Shown piece by piece: positions 1 to 9,811 of a stretch of DNA of 64,000 nt. Position 1 is the stretch's first letter, and the number at the start of each line of letters is the position of its first letter. Position numbers and translations under genes: made by a program. The stretch is from contig QOZQ01000005.1 in assembly GCA_003576695.1 (NCBI GenBank), forward strand, positions 310,001-374,000, read 5' to 3'. Under the pieces are notes generated by a model. The model was not told the DNA's origin and did no database searches. It saw only the letters and a list, made by a program, of their open reading frames with translations. The DNA comes from Taklimakanibacter lacteus. Lineage in GTDB: Bacteria > Pseudomonadota > Alphaproteobacteria > Rhizobiales > Aestuariivirgaceae.

Positions 1-1024
1 GGCGCTGCGTCCCCTGCCGGTTGCGGCGCTGAGGCTCTGCCCCGACAGCCAGGCGACCTTGCGCCGGCTCGGCTTCAAGCGCATCGGCATGCTGATCGAT
101 GCGCCGCGCGCGCCCTTCGCGGCACGCTTCGAGAAGGAGCTGCTCATGCGCCTCGACCAGGCGCTGGGCGTCAGGCCCGAGGCCTTGCATTACATCGCGC
201 CGCCGCCCGTCTATCATGTGCAGCGCTCTTTCCTCGATCCGATCTTCGTGCAGGAGATCATCATCGCGACGGCGCGGAGGCTGGTGGAACGGCTTACCCC
301 TAAGCTGATCCGCGACGCTGTCGGTATCCGGACTCTCAGGCTTACGCTGCATCGCGTCGATGGCGCCGTCCAGCATCTCGATATCGGCCTTGCCGCGCCG
401 ACGCGCGATCCCGCCCATATCGCCAGGCTTCTCTCCCTCAAGCTCGACGGCCTGGGGCAAGGGCTTGAGGCCGGTTTCGGCTTCGACTGCATCGGCCTTT
501 CCGTCACCCTGCCCGAAAAGCTTGCGGCCCGGCAAGGCGATCTCGCTTCGCCGCAAGATGAGGGCCCGACAGCGGAGAAGCAGGCCCTCCTCATCGATGC
601 GCTGCGCCAGCGCCTGGGTGCGGAAAGTGTCAGGCAGCTTCTCGCCGTTGAAAGCCATATTCCCGAGCGCGCCGGGATTTCCCGCAAGGCGGAGGAGGCA
701 CAGCCCGCCTGGCCCGAGCCCGATGCGGATGACCCGCGGCCGGTCTTGCTTCTGCCGGAAGCGGAAAGTGCTGAGGTCACCGCCCTCATTCCCGACGGTC
801 CGCCGCGGCAATTCCGCTGGCGCGGCAAAGCCCACAGCATAATGGTGGCGCAAGGGCCTGAGCGGATCGCCGATGAATGGTGGCGCAGCGACGCAGATGG
901 CCTGACGCGCGATTATTATTGTCTCGAGAATTCGGCCGGGCAGCGCTTCTGGCTCTATCGCGAAGGCCTTTATGGGCGCGAGACGGCCAGCCCCCGCTGG
1001 TTCGTCCATGGCTTTTTCGCGTGA
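1..1024 (+). CDS. imuB: ImuB-like Y-family polymerase homologue, 5' end outside window
   Basis: This is the C-terminal part of ImuB, the catalytically inactive Y-family polymerase relative that bridges the translesion mutasome to the sliding clamp. The reading frame is open from the first bases of the window (frame 2), so the true start lies upstream. The visible part begins in the helix-hairpin-helix/thumb region ([11 protein letters not shown], then [17 protein letters not shown]) and runs through the little-finger-like region ([10 protein letters not shown]). The stop overlaps the possible GTG start of dnaE2 at 1021, and this order is typical of the alphaproteobacterial imuA-imuB-dnaE2 cassette. 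imuA and any LexA box would lie upstream of the window. The assignment is confident; the missing N-terminus stops me checking for loss of the catalytic acidic residues. Confidence 0.9.
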   Translation, partial: ALRPLPVAALRLCPDSQATLRRLGFKRIGMLIDAPRAPFAARFEKELLMRLDQALGVRPEALHYIAPPPVYHVQRSFLDPIFVQEIIIATARRLVERLTPKLIRDAVGIRTLRLTLHRVDGAVQHLDIGLAAPTRDPAHIARLLSLKLDGLGQGLEAGFGFDCIGLSVTLPEKLAARQGDLASPQDEGPTAEKQALLIDALRQRLGAESVRQLLAVESHIPERAGISRKAEEAQPAWPEPDADDPRPVLLLPEAESAEVTALIPDGPPRQFRWRGKAHSIMVAQGPERIADEWWRSDADGLTRDYYCLENSAGQRFWLYREGLYGRETASPRWFVHGFFA

Positions 1025-1032
1025 GCCGCGCG

Positions 1033-4000
1033 ATGAGCTACGCCGAACTCGCCGTCACCACCAATTTCTCCTTCCTGCGCGGGGCCTCGCATCCCCAGGA
1101 GATGGTCCAGCGCGCCGATGAGCTCGGCCTTGCCGCCATCGGCATTGCCGACCGCAACAGCTTCGCCGGGGTGGTGCGTGCTTATGATGAAGCCCGCAAC
1201 CGCAAAATCAAATATCTGGTCGGCGTTCGTCTTGTCACGCTGGACGGGTTTGAAGCGCTTGCCTATCCGACCGACCGTGACGCCTATGGCCGCCTCTGCC
1301 GCTTGCTGACAGAAGGAAACCGCAAGGCGAAGAAAGCCGAATGCCATATCACTTTCGCCGAGATTTGCGCGGCAAGTGAAGGGCAGATGCTGATCGCTTT
1401 GCCGCCACCCAGGCTCGATCGGGCTTTCCTGTCTCATCTCGCGGAGCTCGCGAAAGCTGCCCCCGAGCGGGTCTTTCTCGGCGCCATCCATCGTCACAGG
1501 GGTGATGAGAAACAATATTTTGCCAGGCTCGCCGAATGCGCCCGCCAGAACCGGACTCCCCTCGTCGCCCTCAATGACGTCCATTATCACGTTCCCGAGC
1601 GGCGGCCGCTTGCCGATGTGCTCACCTGCATCCGCGAGAAATGCACCATCGCGCAGGCAGGCTTCCGGCTCAATGCCAATGCCGAGCGCCATCTCAAGCC
1701 GGCAGAGGAGATGCTGCGCCTCTTTGCCGGCCATGAGGATGCCGTCCGGCGCAGCGTCGGGATCGCCCGAAGCTGCCATTTCTCGCTCGGCGATCTCAAA
1801 TATGAATATCCCGACGAGCCTATACCGCCCGGCAAGACGGCGCAGGAGCATCTGGCCGACCTCGCCTGGGCCGGCGCCAAAAGGCGCTATCCGGATGGCG
1901 TGCCGGACGATGTCACCACGAATATCCATGAGGAATTGCGCATCATCGAAAGCCTCGATTATGCCCGCTACTTCCTCACCGTGCATGATGTCGTCGCCTT
2001 TGCGCGGGCCGAGAATATCCTCTGCCAGGGACGCGGCTCTGCGGCCAACAGCACGGTGTGCTTCTGCCTCGGCATCACCGAGGTCGATCCCAGATCGACC
2101 AAGCTCCTGTTCTCGCGCTTCATCTCGCAGGCGCGCAACGAGCCGCCCGATATCGATGTCGATTTCGAGCATGAGCGGCGCGAGGAGGTCATCCAGTATA
2201 TCTACAAGCGCTATTCGCGCGAGCGCGCCGCCATCTGCGCCACCGTGGTGCATTACCGCTCGCGCCGCGCCATCCGCGAAGTGGGCCAGGCGCTGGGCCT
2301 CACGCCCGATGTCACGGCCACTCTCGCCAAGACGATCTGGGGCTATGGCAGCCATATGCCCGATCAATATGTGCGCGAAGCGGGCTTCGATCCGGGCAAT
2401 GAGAAAATCCGCCAGGCGGTCGATCTCGCCAATGAGCTCATCGGCTTTCCGCGCCATCTCTCGCAGCATGTCGGCGGCTTCGTGCTCACCCGCAAGCGGC
2501 TGGACGAGACCGTGCCGATCGGCAATGCGGCGATGGACGAGCGCACCTTCATCGAATGGGACAAGGACGACATCGACACTTTAGGCCTCATGAAGGTCGA
2601 TGTGCTGGCGCTCGGCATGCTGAGCTGCATCAGGCGCGGGCTCGAGTTCCTGCGCGCCCATTACGGCCACAAATACAGGAAGCCGTTCCATTCGATCTTC
2701 GACCTGCCTTATGAGGATTCCGAGACCTACGAGATGCTGAGCCGGGCCGACTCCGTCGGCGTGTTCCAGGTCGAAAGCCGGGCACAGATGTCGATGCTGC
2801 CGCGGCTCAAGCCCAAGGAATTCTACGATCTCGTGGTCGAAGTGGCGATCGTCAGGCCGGGACCCATCCAGGGCAATATGGTGCATCCCTATCTCAAGCG
2901 GCGCGACGGCATCGAGAAGACCACCTATCCTTCACCTGATCCCGCTTTCGGGCCGGCAAATGAGCTGGAAGAAGTGCTCAAGCGGACCAAAGGCGTGCCG
3001 CTGTTCCAGGAACAGGCGATGCAGATCGCCATCACGGCGGCAGGCTTTGCCCCGCATGAAGCCGATGCGCTGCGCCGATCCATGGCGACCTTCCGCAACA
3101 ATGGCGATGTCGTGAAGTTTCGCGATAAATTCGTCGACGGCATGACGGCGCGGGGCTATGACGGCGACTTCGCCGAGCGCTGCTTCAGCCAGATCGAAGG
3201 TTTCGGCGAATATGGCTTCCCGGAAAGCCATGCTGCGAGCTTCGCGCTCCTCGTCTATGCCTCGGCCTGGATCAAATGCCACCACCCGGATGTGTTCTGC
3301 GCCGCCATCCTCAACAGCCAGCCCATGGGCTTCTACCAGCCGGCGCAATTGGTGCGCGATGCGCGTGAGCATGACGTCGTCATCCGCCCCGCCGACGTCA
3401 ATGAAAGCCAATGGGACTGCACGCTCGAGCCCTTGTCGGCGGAGAGTTGCGCGGTGCGGCTGGGATTCCGCCAGATCGGCGGCCTCAAGGAAGACGAGAT
3501 CGCAGCGCTCATCACGCATCGCGGCAATGGCTATTCGAGCCTGGAGCAACTGGCGCGACGCAGCGGCGTGACGCGCTTCACCCTCGAAAGGCTGGCGGAG
3601 GCCGACGCCTTCACCTCGATGGACCTCGACCGACGGGCGGCTCTGTGGGCCATGCGGCGGCTCGGCCGGCTCGATATCGAACCGGTAAGGAACCAGTCGT
3701 CGGCCCAGGACAGCAACCTGCCGCTCTTCGCCCCTCATATCGAGGATGGGCTGTTCGCCGAGCCCCCTGTCGCCTTGCCCCCTATGGAGCTCAGCGAAGA
3801 GGTGATGGAGGATTATGAGACCACCGGCCTCTCGCTCAAAGCGCATCCCTGCAGCTTCTTCCGCGCCGAATTGAAGAAGCTTGGGGCGATCACCAGCCGC
3901 GAGCATCGCGACGAGAGGCTGAAGCAGGACACGCAGGTCACGGTCGCGGGCCTCGTCCTCATGCGCCAGATGCCGGGCACCGCCAAGGGCGTCGTCTTCA

Positions 4001-4248
4001 TCACCCTCGAAGACGAGACCGGCATCGTCAATGTCATCGTGTGGCCCAAGATCCTGGCGGCAAACCGGCGGGTGGTGATGACGGGCGAATTCCTCGCCAT
4101 CAAGGGCAGGCTGCAGCGCTCCGGCCTCGTCATCCATGTGATCGCCGAGAGCTTCACCGATCTCACCGTCGAAATGCGAGGACTCCGACAGGAGGAGTCC
4201 CCCGAAACCGACATGCCGGCCCTCATCAAGAGCCGGGACTTCCACTAG
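1033..4248 (+). CDS. dnaE2: Error-prone DNA polymerase III alpha subunit DnaE2 (ImuC)
   Basis: Damage-inducible C-family DNA polymerase that performs mutagenic lesion bypass together with ImuA and ImuB. With the ATG at 1033 it has 1071 residues, the usual length for DnaE2 and shorter than replicative DnaE. The N-terminal PHP domain opens with the typical [19 protein letters not shown]. The palm carries PPDIDVDF, with the expected catalytic aspartates near residues 373 and 375. The C-terminal OB fold ([20 protein letters not shown]) is present. The frame stays open upstream, but the extra residues lie inside imuB. A GTG at 1021 is an alternative start. Co-transcription with imuB is inferred from the near-overlap. 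Confidence 0.96.
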   Translation: MSYAELAVTTNFSFLRGASHPQEMVQRADELGLAAIGIADRNSFAGVVRAYDEARNRKIKYLVGVRLVTLDGFEALAYPTDRDAYGRLCRLLTEGNRKAKKAECHITFAEICAASEGQMLIALPPPRLDRAFLSHLAELAKAAPERVFLGAIHRHRGDEKQYFARLAECARQNRTPLVALNDVHYHVPERRPLADVLTCIREKCTIAQAGFRLNANAERHLKPAEEMLRLFAGHEDAVRRSVGIARSCHFSLGDLKYEYPDEPIPPGKTAQEHLADLAWAGAKRRYPDGVPDDVTTNIHEELRIIESLDYARYFLTVHDVVAFARAENILCQGRGSAANSTVCFCLGITEVDPRSTKLLFSRFISQARNEPPDIDVDFEHERREEVIQYIYKRYSRERAAICATVVHYRSRRAIREVGQALGLTPDVTATLAKTIWGYGSHMPDQYVREAGFDPGNEKIRQAVDLANELIGFPRHLSQHVGGFVLTRKRLDETVPIGNAAMDERTFIEWDKDDIDTLGLMKVDVLALGMLSCIRRGLEFLRAHYGHKYRKPFHSIFDLPYEDSETYEMLSRADSVGVFQVESRAQMSMLPRLKPKEFYDLVVEVAIVRPGPIQGNMVHPYLKRRDGIEKTTYPSPDPAFGPANELEEVLKRTKGVPLFQEQAMQIAITAAGFAPHEADALRRSMATFRNNGDVVKFRDKFVDGMTARGYDGDFAERCFSQIEGFGEYGFPESHAASFALLVYASAWIKCHHPDVFCAAILNSQPMGFYQPAQLVRDAREHDVVIRPADVNESQWDCTLEPLSAESCAVRLGFRQIGGLKEDEIAALITHRGNGYSSLEQLARRSGVTRFTLERLAEADAFTSMDLDRRAALWAMRRLGRLDIEPVRNQSSAQDSNLPLFAPHIEDGLFAEPPVALPPMELSEEVMEDYETTGLSLKAHPCSFFRAELKKLGAITSREHRDERLKQDTQVTVAGLVLMRQMPGTAKGVVFITLEDETGIVNVIVWPKILAANRRVVMTGEFLAIKGRLQRSGLVIHVIAESFTDLTVEMRGLRQEESPETDMPALIKSRDFH

Positions 4249-4341
4249 CCAGCAAGAGAGCGTGAAGCAACCTCACATGAACCGGCTCCTCCCCCTGGAT
4301 ACAACATATCTGTTTCATAAACACTTCTGTTGTGCTACACT

Positions 4342-4490
4342 ATGAACAGCCGTCAGGCTCGACGCTTCCTGTCCCGACTGGGCTGTACTTTCGAGCCGGG
4401 CAAACTTCCTCAGCATGAGGCGCCAGGGATCTCGGCAAGGGCCTGTGGCTCAAAATACTGAAGGACCTGGATTTGAAGGAGGATAAATAG
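4342..4490 (+). pseudogene. hicA toxin remnant (internal deletion plus frameshift)
   Basis: Directly upstream of hicB lies what looks like a HicA toxin gene broken in the middle. The frame from ATG 4342 reads MNSRQARRFLSRLGCTFEPGK, a HicA-like start, then LPQH, and ends at TGA 4459 after 39 codons. The expected HicA tail (GARDLGKGLWLKILKDLDL) continues in another frame and stops at TAG 4488, which shares its last base with the hicB start. The stretch between the two halves, where HicA carries its catalytic histidine and part of its double-stranded-RNA-binding fold, is missing (roughly 14 codons by comparison with the family). An active toxin cannot be made from this copy. The family alignment is from memory. 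Confidence 0.7.
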
Positions 4491-4918
4491 TGTTGCGCTA
4501 TCCCGTTATTCTCAAGAAAGACAGCAATGACACCCTCCTGGTCACGGCACCGGACTTCCCCGAGCTTGTCACTTTCGGCGAAAACAAGGCCGAGGCTCTT
4601 GCCCGGGCTGTCGATGCTCTTGCGACCGTCATCCAGGGCCGGATCAGCGACAGAGAAAAGATCCCGAAACCTTCCAAGGCGAAACGCGGTCAGTTTTATG
4701 TGAATTTTTCCACACTGATCGCAGCAAAACTGGCCCTCTACGATCTGATGATCAAGACGGAAACGCGGAAAGCCGACCTCGCCCGCAAGCTCGGCGTCCA
4801 TGCTCCCCAGATCGACCGGCTGCTCGACCTCGATCATGATTCTCGCCTCGATCAGATCGATAGCGCGGTGCGCGCTCTGGGCAAGGAGCTGGAAATCCGG
4901 ATAGTCGAGGCGGCGTAG
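4490..4918 (+). CDS. hicB: HicB-type antitoxin
   Basis: Antitoxin of a type II HicAB module: it binds HicA and represses its own promoter. The 142-residue protein has the HicB N-terminal partial RNase-H fold (RYPVILKKDSNDTLLVTAPDFPE, then the AEALARAVDAL helix) and a C-terminal helix-turn-helix for DNA binding (RKADLARKLGVHAPQIDRLL). The start is GTG 4490, seven bases after a strong AAGGAGG (4476-4482) that lies inside the end of the hicA remnant; TTG 4493 is an alternative. The antitoxin frame is intact while its toxin partner is not, so it is probably an orphan kept as a DNA-binding regulator, as an anti-addiction protein, or only recently released from selection. Confidence 0.85.
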   Translation: MLRYPVILKKDSNDTLLVTAPDFPELVTFGENKAEALARAVDALATVIQGRISDREKIPKPSKAKRGQFYVNFSTLIAAKLALYDLMIKTETRKADLARKLGVHAPQIDRLLDLDHDSRLDQIDSAVRALGKELEIRIVEAA

Positions 4919-4924
4919 AACGAG

Positions 4925-7174
4925 CTACTCCGCGATCACCTTGCGGATGAGCGCAAAAAGATCGCCCGTCTTGATGGGCTTGCGCAAATAGGCGATGTGA
5001 TCCTTGCGGATCTCGGCCTGCACCTTGGCGGTCTGATCGGCGGTGACGGCGATGGCGGGTATGGCATGGCCGGCCGCGCGCCTGATCGCGGCGATGGCGT
5101 CGGTGCCGGTCCCCTGATCGAGATGATAATCGGCGATGATCAGGTCCGGCGTCTTCTCCAGGCTCTGCAGGGTCTCGAGCGCCTCGCCGATCGACACCGC
5201 CGGGATGGCGCGCATGCCCCTTTCCTGCAGGAGCTCCATCATGCCCTCGAGAATGGCGAGGTCGTTCTCGATGACGATGGCGGTGAAGCTCGCAAGGTCG
5301 ACCGGCAGGCGCTCGGCCGATGCCTTATGCTCCACCCGGCGCGGCGGCGCGCATAGCGGCAACTCGATGGAGAAGCATGATCCCCTGCCGATGACGGATC
5401 TGACGGCGATCGGGTGATCGAGCAGCCGGGCAATGCGCCTGACAATGGCAAGCCCCAGCCCCGCCCCTTTCGGGGTATCCGGCACGTCCTGGTTGAGCCG
5501 CCGGAACTCCTCGAAGATGAAATCCCGCTTGTCGGCCGGGATGCCGGGCCCCGTATCCCACACTTCGACCGAGATCATCCCACCGCGCCGGCGCGCCCCG
5601 ACAAGGACGCCGCCCCGCGTCGTATAGCGGACGGCGTTGGATACCAGGTTCTGGATGATCTGGCGCAGCAGCCGAGCATCGCTCAAGCCGTATAGTCCCG
5701 AGGGCATGCAGCGCAATCTCAGCTGCTTCTGATCGGCCAGCGGCTGGAACTCGGCCGCAAGCGTCGTCAGTATCTCGGCCACCGACAAGGGCACGATATT
5801 GGCCTCGACGCTGCCGCTGTCGTAGCGCGAAATGTCGAGCAGCGTGCCCAGCACTTCCTCGACCGAGCCGAAGGCCTTGTCGACCTTGCCGGCGAAATGC
5901 TGCTGGCGCAGATCGAGACCGGTGCCGCCGAGCAGCGAGAGGAAGATCCGCGCCGCATTGAGCGGCTGCAGCACGTCATGGCTGGCGGCGGCGAGGAAGC
6001 GCGTCTTGCTCTTGGTCAGCTCCTCGGCCGTGTCGCGCGCCTTGATCAGCTCGACCTCGATGGCCCGCCGCTCGATCACCTCGCGGGTGAGCTCGGCCGT
6101 GCGCTCCTCGACCCGCTGCTCCAGCGTCTCCTTCGCCTCGCGCAAGGCGGCGCTGGCGCGGCGCTCCTCGGTGACGTCGGCAAAGCTCACCACGATGCCG
6201 CCATCCGGCATGACATTGCCGCTGACGCTCAATATGGATCCATCGCTCTTGCCGAGCTCGATCGAATCGAGATCGGCCGAAGGCGCGCGCAGCCAGCCCG
6301 ATACCGCCGCGACGCCGGCACCGTCATGAACGAAAACCGATTTGCCCGCCCACTCCCATATGCGCTCGAAGCTGGCGAGCGGCGTCACCAGGCGCAGGGG
6401 CAGGCTCAGGAGATCGATGAAGCGGTGGTTCCACGCCTTGAGGCGCAGATCGCTCGCGAACATGCAGATGCCCTGCGGCAGATGATCGAGCGTCGCCTGC
6501 AGGATCTTCGACTGCTCATCGAGCTCGCGCTCGCGCCTGAGCCGCTCGGCACGGACGATGTCGGTGATGTCGGTCTGGAAGACCACCGTCGCCCCGGTGT
6601 CGGTCTTCTTGTTGGACACCTGGATCCAGCGGTCCTGGGACAGCTTCTGGATGAAGGCGGCATGCGGCTTGCGGAACAGATCGATGCGGGCGGCGCGCCA
6701 GGCCTCGGGCGAGCGGTGCTGATCGAGCACGAGGTGCCGGCTCTGCGAGAAGAATTCGGCAATGCGGGGAAACGGTGTCCCCGGCGCAAGCCGCGTCTCG
6801 ATGTCCGGCAGGAGCGCGCGGAACGGGGTGTTGCACATCACCAGCTCCTCGGCATCGTTGAACAAGGCGAAGCCTTCGCTCACCGCCTCGATCGCCGATG
6901 TCAGGTTCTGCTTGGCCTCCTCGGCGTCGTCGCGGGCATCCTCGAGCCTGGCATAGGCGTCGGAAAGATCTTCCAGCGTGCGCTTGAGGTCGCTGGTGCG
7001 GGCGCTCACCTGGCCTTCCAGAACGATCGCGGTCTGGAACAGCGAAAAGCCGTTGCCGGAAAAATCGGTCGAGCGCTCGACCCGGCCCATCAGCGCGCGG
7101 TTGATCTTCTCCAGCTTGCGCAGACGCTCCTCCAGGGGCTCGGCTGGCTCATGCGCAGGGCGGCGGACGGTCAT
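4925..7174 (-). CDS. NahK-like PAS hybrid histidine kinase
   Basis: Cytoplasmic hybrid sensor kinase of 749 residues with no membrane segment. Order: N-terminal coiled coil (about 1-90), two PAS domains (about 90-210 and 225-340), coiled coil, HisKA with phospho-acceptor His399 in ASHDVLQPLNAAR, HATPase_c (N box LVSNAVRYT, G boxes DTGPGIP and GAGLGLAI), and a C-terminal receiver with likely acceptor Asp682 in IADYHL. The H-box sequence is that of the NahK/ErcS' group of Pseudomonas. Its start overlaps the FIST gene stop by four bases (ATGA), so kinase and sensor are translationally coupled. In characterised systems NosP binds nitric oxide or heme and inhibits NahK autophosphorylation; that role here is inferred from homology and order. 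Confidence 0.88.
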   Translation of the reverse strand: MTVRRPAHEPAEPLEERLRKLEKINRALMGRVERSTDFSGNGFSLFQTAIVLEGQVSARTSDLKRTLEDLSDAYARLEDARDDAEEAKQNLTSAIEAVSEGFALFNDAEELVMCNTPFRALLPDIETRLAPGTPFPRIAEFFSQSRHLVLDQHRSPEAWRAARIDLFRKPHAAFIQKLSQDRWIQVSNKKTDTGATVVFQTDITDIVRAERLRRERELDEQSKILQATLDHLPQGICMFASDLRLKAWNHRFIDLLSLPLRLVTPLASFERIWEWAGKSVFVHDGAGVAAVSGWLRAPSADLDSIELGKSDGSILSVSGNVMPDGGIVVSFADVTEERRASAALREAKETLEQRVEERTAELTREVIERRAIEVELIKARDTAEELTKSKTRFLAAASHDVLQPLNAARIFLSLLGGTGLDLRQQHFAGKVDKAFGSVEEVLGTLLDISRYDSGSVEANIVPLSVAEILTTLAAEFQPLADQKQLRLRCMPSGLYGLSDARLLRQIIQNLVSNAVRYTTRGGVLVGARRRGGMISVEVWDTGPGIPADKRDFIFEEFRRLNQDVPDTPKGAGLGLAIVRRIARLLDHPIAVRSVIGRGSCFSIELPLCAPPRRVEHKASAERLPVDLASFTAIVIENDLAILEGMMELLQERGMRAIPAVSIGEALETLQSLEKTPDLIIADYHLDQGTGTDAIAAIRRAAGHAIPAIAVTADQTAKVQAEIRKDHIAYLRKPIKTGDLFALIRKVIAE

Positions 7175-8334
7175 GCGGTCCGCCGTTCATCACCCTTGCG
7201 CTTCGCCCTGCCGATGGCGACGCCGGTGAATGTCTGATTGACATGCATCGAGCGGTATTGCTCGCCATAGGTGCTGAAGCCGACCACACCGTGGCGCTTG
7301 AGCACTTGCGAGACATCCAGGCTCTTCTGCTTCTGCTCGGCCTCGAGGCGGCGCAGGATGCAGTCAAATCCCAGGATGAGATCGAGCGCGCCAAGCTCGG
7401 CGGCGAGCCTGGTCAGGGCGGCATCGAGATTCCTTGCCATATCATCGCCATCCGCGACGGTCAGCACGAGACCCTCATCGATGCCGCAATAGAAACGCAA
7501 CGACCCGTCCGCCTCCACCTTCTGTATCGAGCGCACATGATACTCGCCGCCGACCCTGACGACGACCGGATAGGCGGCGAAAGTCATCGGGTTGAGCTCG
7601 CGCGCGTCGAGGCCGACCATCTTCGCGTAAGCCGGCGCCGCCGGCTCGGCATTGATCTCCATGACCAGGCGGCGGACCGGATCGGCCTCGGTCACCACCA
7701 TCTTCTTGTCGGTCGGCCGGAAGTGATCGAGCTTGAACACGGTGAAGGGACAGCTCGTCTCGATCAGGGCGAGGACAGCGGCATTGGTATGGAAGGCGCC
7801 ATGAGCGAAGACCCAGGTGACGCCGAAATCCAGACCGTCGCCGGCCGAGCCGCCGAACAACGGGACGGGATCGAGGAAGCGGCTGATCGAGGAGACGACC
7901 AGCTCCTCCTGCCGGCTCATGCCGTCGATGAGAAGCATGCCGAAAATCTGGTGCGGAACCGAGCGCACCGTAAGGGGGGCGATGTCCAGATCGGCAAACA
8001 GGTCCTGCACCACTTCGCTGCCGCGCTCCATGCGGAACCGGTCGAGACCGCAAATGAGGCTTATGCTGGCCTTGTAGTCGTCGCGCCCGAAGCTGACCGC
8101 CGTTATGGTGTTCTCGCGATAGCCTTCGGAGGTGATCTCGCCCGCGGTGGTGCAGCCGATCACCTCGACGCCCGGAAATTCGACGGCAATGGCCCGGGCC
8201 AGGCTCGGGCGGTCGTAGCTCGGCGAGGCGAAGAAGACGACAAGAGCCATCTCCGGCTGGTCGATCCTGTATGCGAGCTCGCGCACCGCTTCGGCCGGAT
8301 CGACGGCTGCGGAAAACCCGCGCTTAGCCGGCAT
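7171..8334 (-). CDS. FIST-domain sensor, NosP-like
   Basis: 387-residue soluble protein with FIST_N (about residues 25-215, starting AEAVRELAYRIDQPEMALVVFF and including GCTTAGEI) and FIST_C (about 220-360). FIST proteins are small-ligand sensors for signal transduction; the NosP branch is a heme protein that senses nitric oxide and controls a neighbouring NahK-type kinase. Placement between a LuxR-type response regulator and a NahK-like kinase, with overlaps of 11 and 4 bases, supports membership of that branch. I cannot confirm the heme ligand from sequence alone, so the ligand could be another small molecule. Confidence 0.85.
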   Translation of the reverse strand: MPAKRGFSAAVDPAEAVRELAYRIDQPEMALVVFFASPSYDRPSLARAIAVEFPGVEVIGCTTAGEITSEGYRENTITAVSFGRDDYKASISLICGLDRFRMERGSEVVQDLFADLDIAPLTVRSVPHQIFGMLLIDGMSRQEELVVSSISRFLDPVPLFGGSAGDGLDFGVTWVFAHGAFHTNAAVLALIETSCPFTVFKLDHFRPTDKKMVVTEADPVRRLVMEINAEPAAPAYAKMVGLDARELNPMTFAAYPVVVRVGGEYHVRSIQKVEADGSLRFYCGIDEGLVLTVADGDDMARNLDAALTRLAAELGALDLILGFDCILRRLEAEQKQKSLDVSQVLKRHGVVGFSTYGEQYRSMHVNQTFTGVAIGRAKRKGDERRTA

Positions 8335-9031
8335 GGCGCTGTTCCGCCTGGGTGAAGGCTTCCGGATGATCGACGATCAATCCCTGCAGCTTGAGCTTCT
8401 GCATGATGAGCACGGCCTGGGTGCGGTTGTGGATGGCGAGCTTCTTGAAGATGGAGGTGATGTGCGCCTTGACGGTGGTCTCGACGATGTCGAGCTCATA
8501 GGCGATCTGCTTGTTGAGCTTGCCCTCGCAAATGAGGCTCAGGACCTTGTATTGCTGCGGGGTGAGCTCACGCAGCCGGGCGAGGATTTCGAGCTCGCGA
8601 TTGCGCGAGGCCTGGGAGGTGGAGACGGCCCAATCGCCGCCGGCGCTGAAATATTCCTGCCCGTCGATCAATTGCCTGACCGCGGCAATGATGTTCTCGC
8701 GCTTCTCGCTTTTGTTGATGAAGCCGGAGGCGCCGAGGTCGCGGATCTGGCGGACGATCTCATCCCCCGACAGGGAAGAAATGATGCAAAGCGGCGTGCG
8801 GGGACTGGCCGCCCGCAGGCCGACCACCCCTTCGAAACCGGTCGTATCGGGCATCTTGAGGTCGAGCAGAATGAGATCGGGCCTGATTCCCTGATCCAAT
8901 GCCCGCCGCGCCGAGGCGATCGAATCGGCCGTTTCGACCTGCGCCGCCGGAAAAGCCGCATGCAGCGCCGCCTCCAGCGCCTCCAGGAAGAGCGGATGAT
9001 CATCGACGATCAGGAAAAGCGGCGACTGCAT
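8324..9031 (-). CDS. NarL/FixJ-type response regulator
   Basis: Two-component response regulator of 235 residues from ATG 9031 (a GTG at 9046 in the same frame is an alternative). The receiver contains VDDHPLF and the phospho-acceptor region LILLDLKMPD; the C-terminal LuxR-type helix-turn-helix begins LTPQQYKVLSLICEGKLNKQIA. It is first in a three-gene operon with the FIST sensor and hybrid kinase and is the obvious output, with phosphate passing from the kinase directly or through its receiver. It resembles the ErdR/EraR-type regulators found near NahK in pseudomonads. Targets are unknown; the divergent Tad pilus genes are a possibility. Confidence 0.88.
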   Translation of the reverse strand: MQSPLFLIVDDHPLFLEALEAALHAAFPAAQVETADSIASARRALDQGIRPDLILLDLKMPDTTGFEGVVGLRAASPRTPLCIISSLSGDEIVRQIRDLGASGFINKSEKRENIIAAVRQLIDGQEYFSAGGDWAVSTSQASRNRELEILARLRELTPQQYKVLSLICEGKLNKQIAYELDIVETTVKAHITSIFKKLAIHNRTQAVLIMQKLKLQGLIVDHPEAFTQAEQRHAG

Positions 9032-9385
9032 GGAACCAGTTTGCACGGTGGAGGAGCTGAGACAAGCGCGCCCGGAAGGGGGGAAGCCGCAATTATCGTA
9101 AATGATCCGTCAATGCCCATCGGGTTGAATATTGCCTCGGTGTTCACGGTTGCGGAATGCCCTCCGCCATTTTCACTACTCTCTCAATTTGTCCGTCGGG
9201 TACCCAGTATTCTTAGAGCAAATTGACCCCAAAGCACAATTTCCGGATGTCCGTTACTTGCTCCTCGCCTGAAATATCTCAAGTTTTCACTGCATTTAAG
9301 GAAGGTTATCCGCGTTTCACTTGGCGTTCGTTAGAGGATACTCGGTAGTTTTTCGCTCGGATAGTTGGTGGACGGTAACTTCCAA
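9032..9385. other. Divergent intergenic region, no gene seen
   Basis: About 350 bases between the response-regulator operon (minus) and the TadE-like gene (plus). It is clearly more AT-rich than its flanks, has no convincing open frame or stable hairpin, and must hold the promoters of both transcription units. I could not single out a promoter I would defend. Confidence 0.5.
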
Positions 9386-9811
9386 ATGACCCGGCGCAAC
9401 AATATTGGGAAAGACTGCCGCGGGGTGGCCGCCCTTGAATTTGCCATCGTGGCCCCGGTCCTGCTGCTCATCCTGCTCGGCATCGCCGCCTATGGCATCT
9501 ATTTCAGCGCGGTCTCCAGCCTGCAGGAGCTCACCGCCGATGCGGCCCGCGCATCGGTCGCCGGCCTGACGGACACCGAGCGCCAGTCGATCGTCACCAC
9601 CTATGTCGCCCAATCGAGCCCACAATACCGGCTGCTGCAAAGCCATCCGATCACGGTCACCACAGCGCCCTTTCCCGGCGATCCCACCCGCTACACGGTG
9701 ACGCTCAGGACCGACATCTCCAACCTGCCGCTTCAGGTGCAGAGCGGCATCATCCCCATGCCTTCGTCCCTCATTCAACGGACGGCGGTCGTGCGCATCG
9801 GAGGATATTGA
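9386..9811 (+). CDS. TadE-like pilus assembly protein
   Basis: Minor pseudopilin-like protein of the Tad/Flp type IVc pilus family, 141 residues from ATG 9386 (TTG 9365 and GTG 9368 in frame are alternatives). The N-terminus has the TadE hallmark: a short basic leader, then GVAALEFAIVAPVLLLILLG, in which a glutamate follows a small residue at the prepilin-peptidase-like site and a hydrophobic helix comes next. The rest is a small periplasmic domain. The stop is immediately followed by the ATG of a TadG-like gene. No Flp pilin, prepilin peptidase or TadA ATPase is in the window, so the pair is either a satellite or serves a pilus encoded elsewhere. Confidence 0.82.
   Translation: MTRRNNIGKDCRGVAALEFAIVAPVLLLILLGIAAYGIYFSAVSSLQELTADAARASVAGLTDTERQSIVTTYVAQSSPQYRLLQSHPITVTTAPFPGDPTRYTVTLRTDISNLPLQVQSGIIPMPSSLIQRTAVVRIGGY

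Noticed and set aside
970-2469. 499-codon open frame antisense to dnaE2
   Set aside because: Third-position GC bias of dnaE2 keeps the opposite frame open. The product has no domain and the plus-strand polymerase motifs are unambiguous.
5897-7237. 446-codon open frame opposite the NahK-like kinase
   Set aside because: Antisense shadow of a high-GC gene; low-complexity product without domains.
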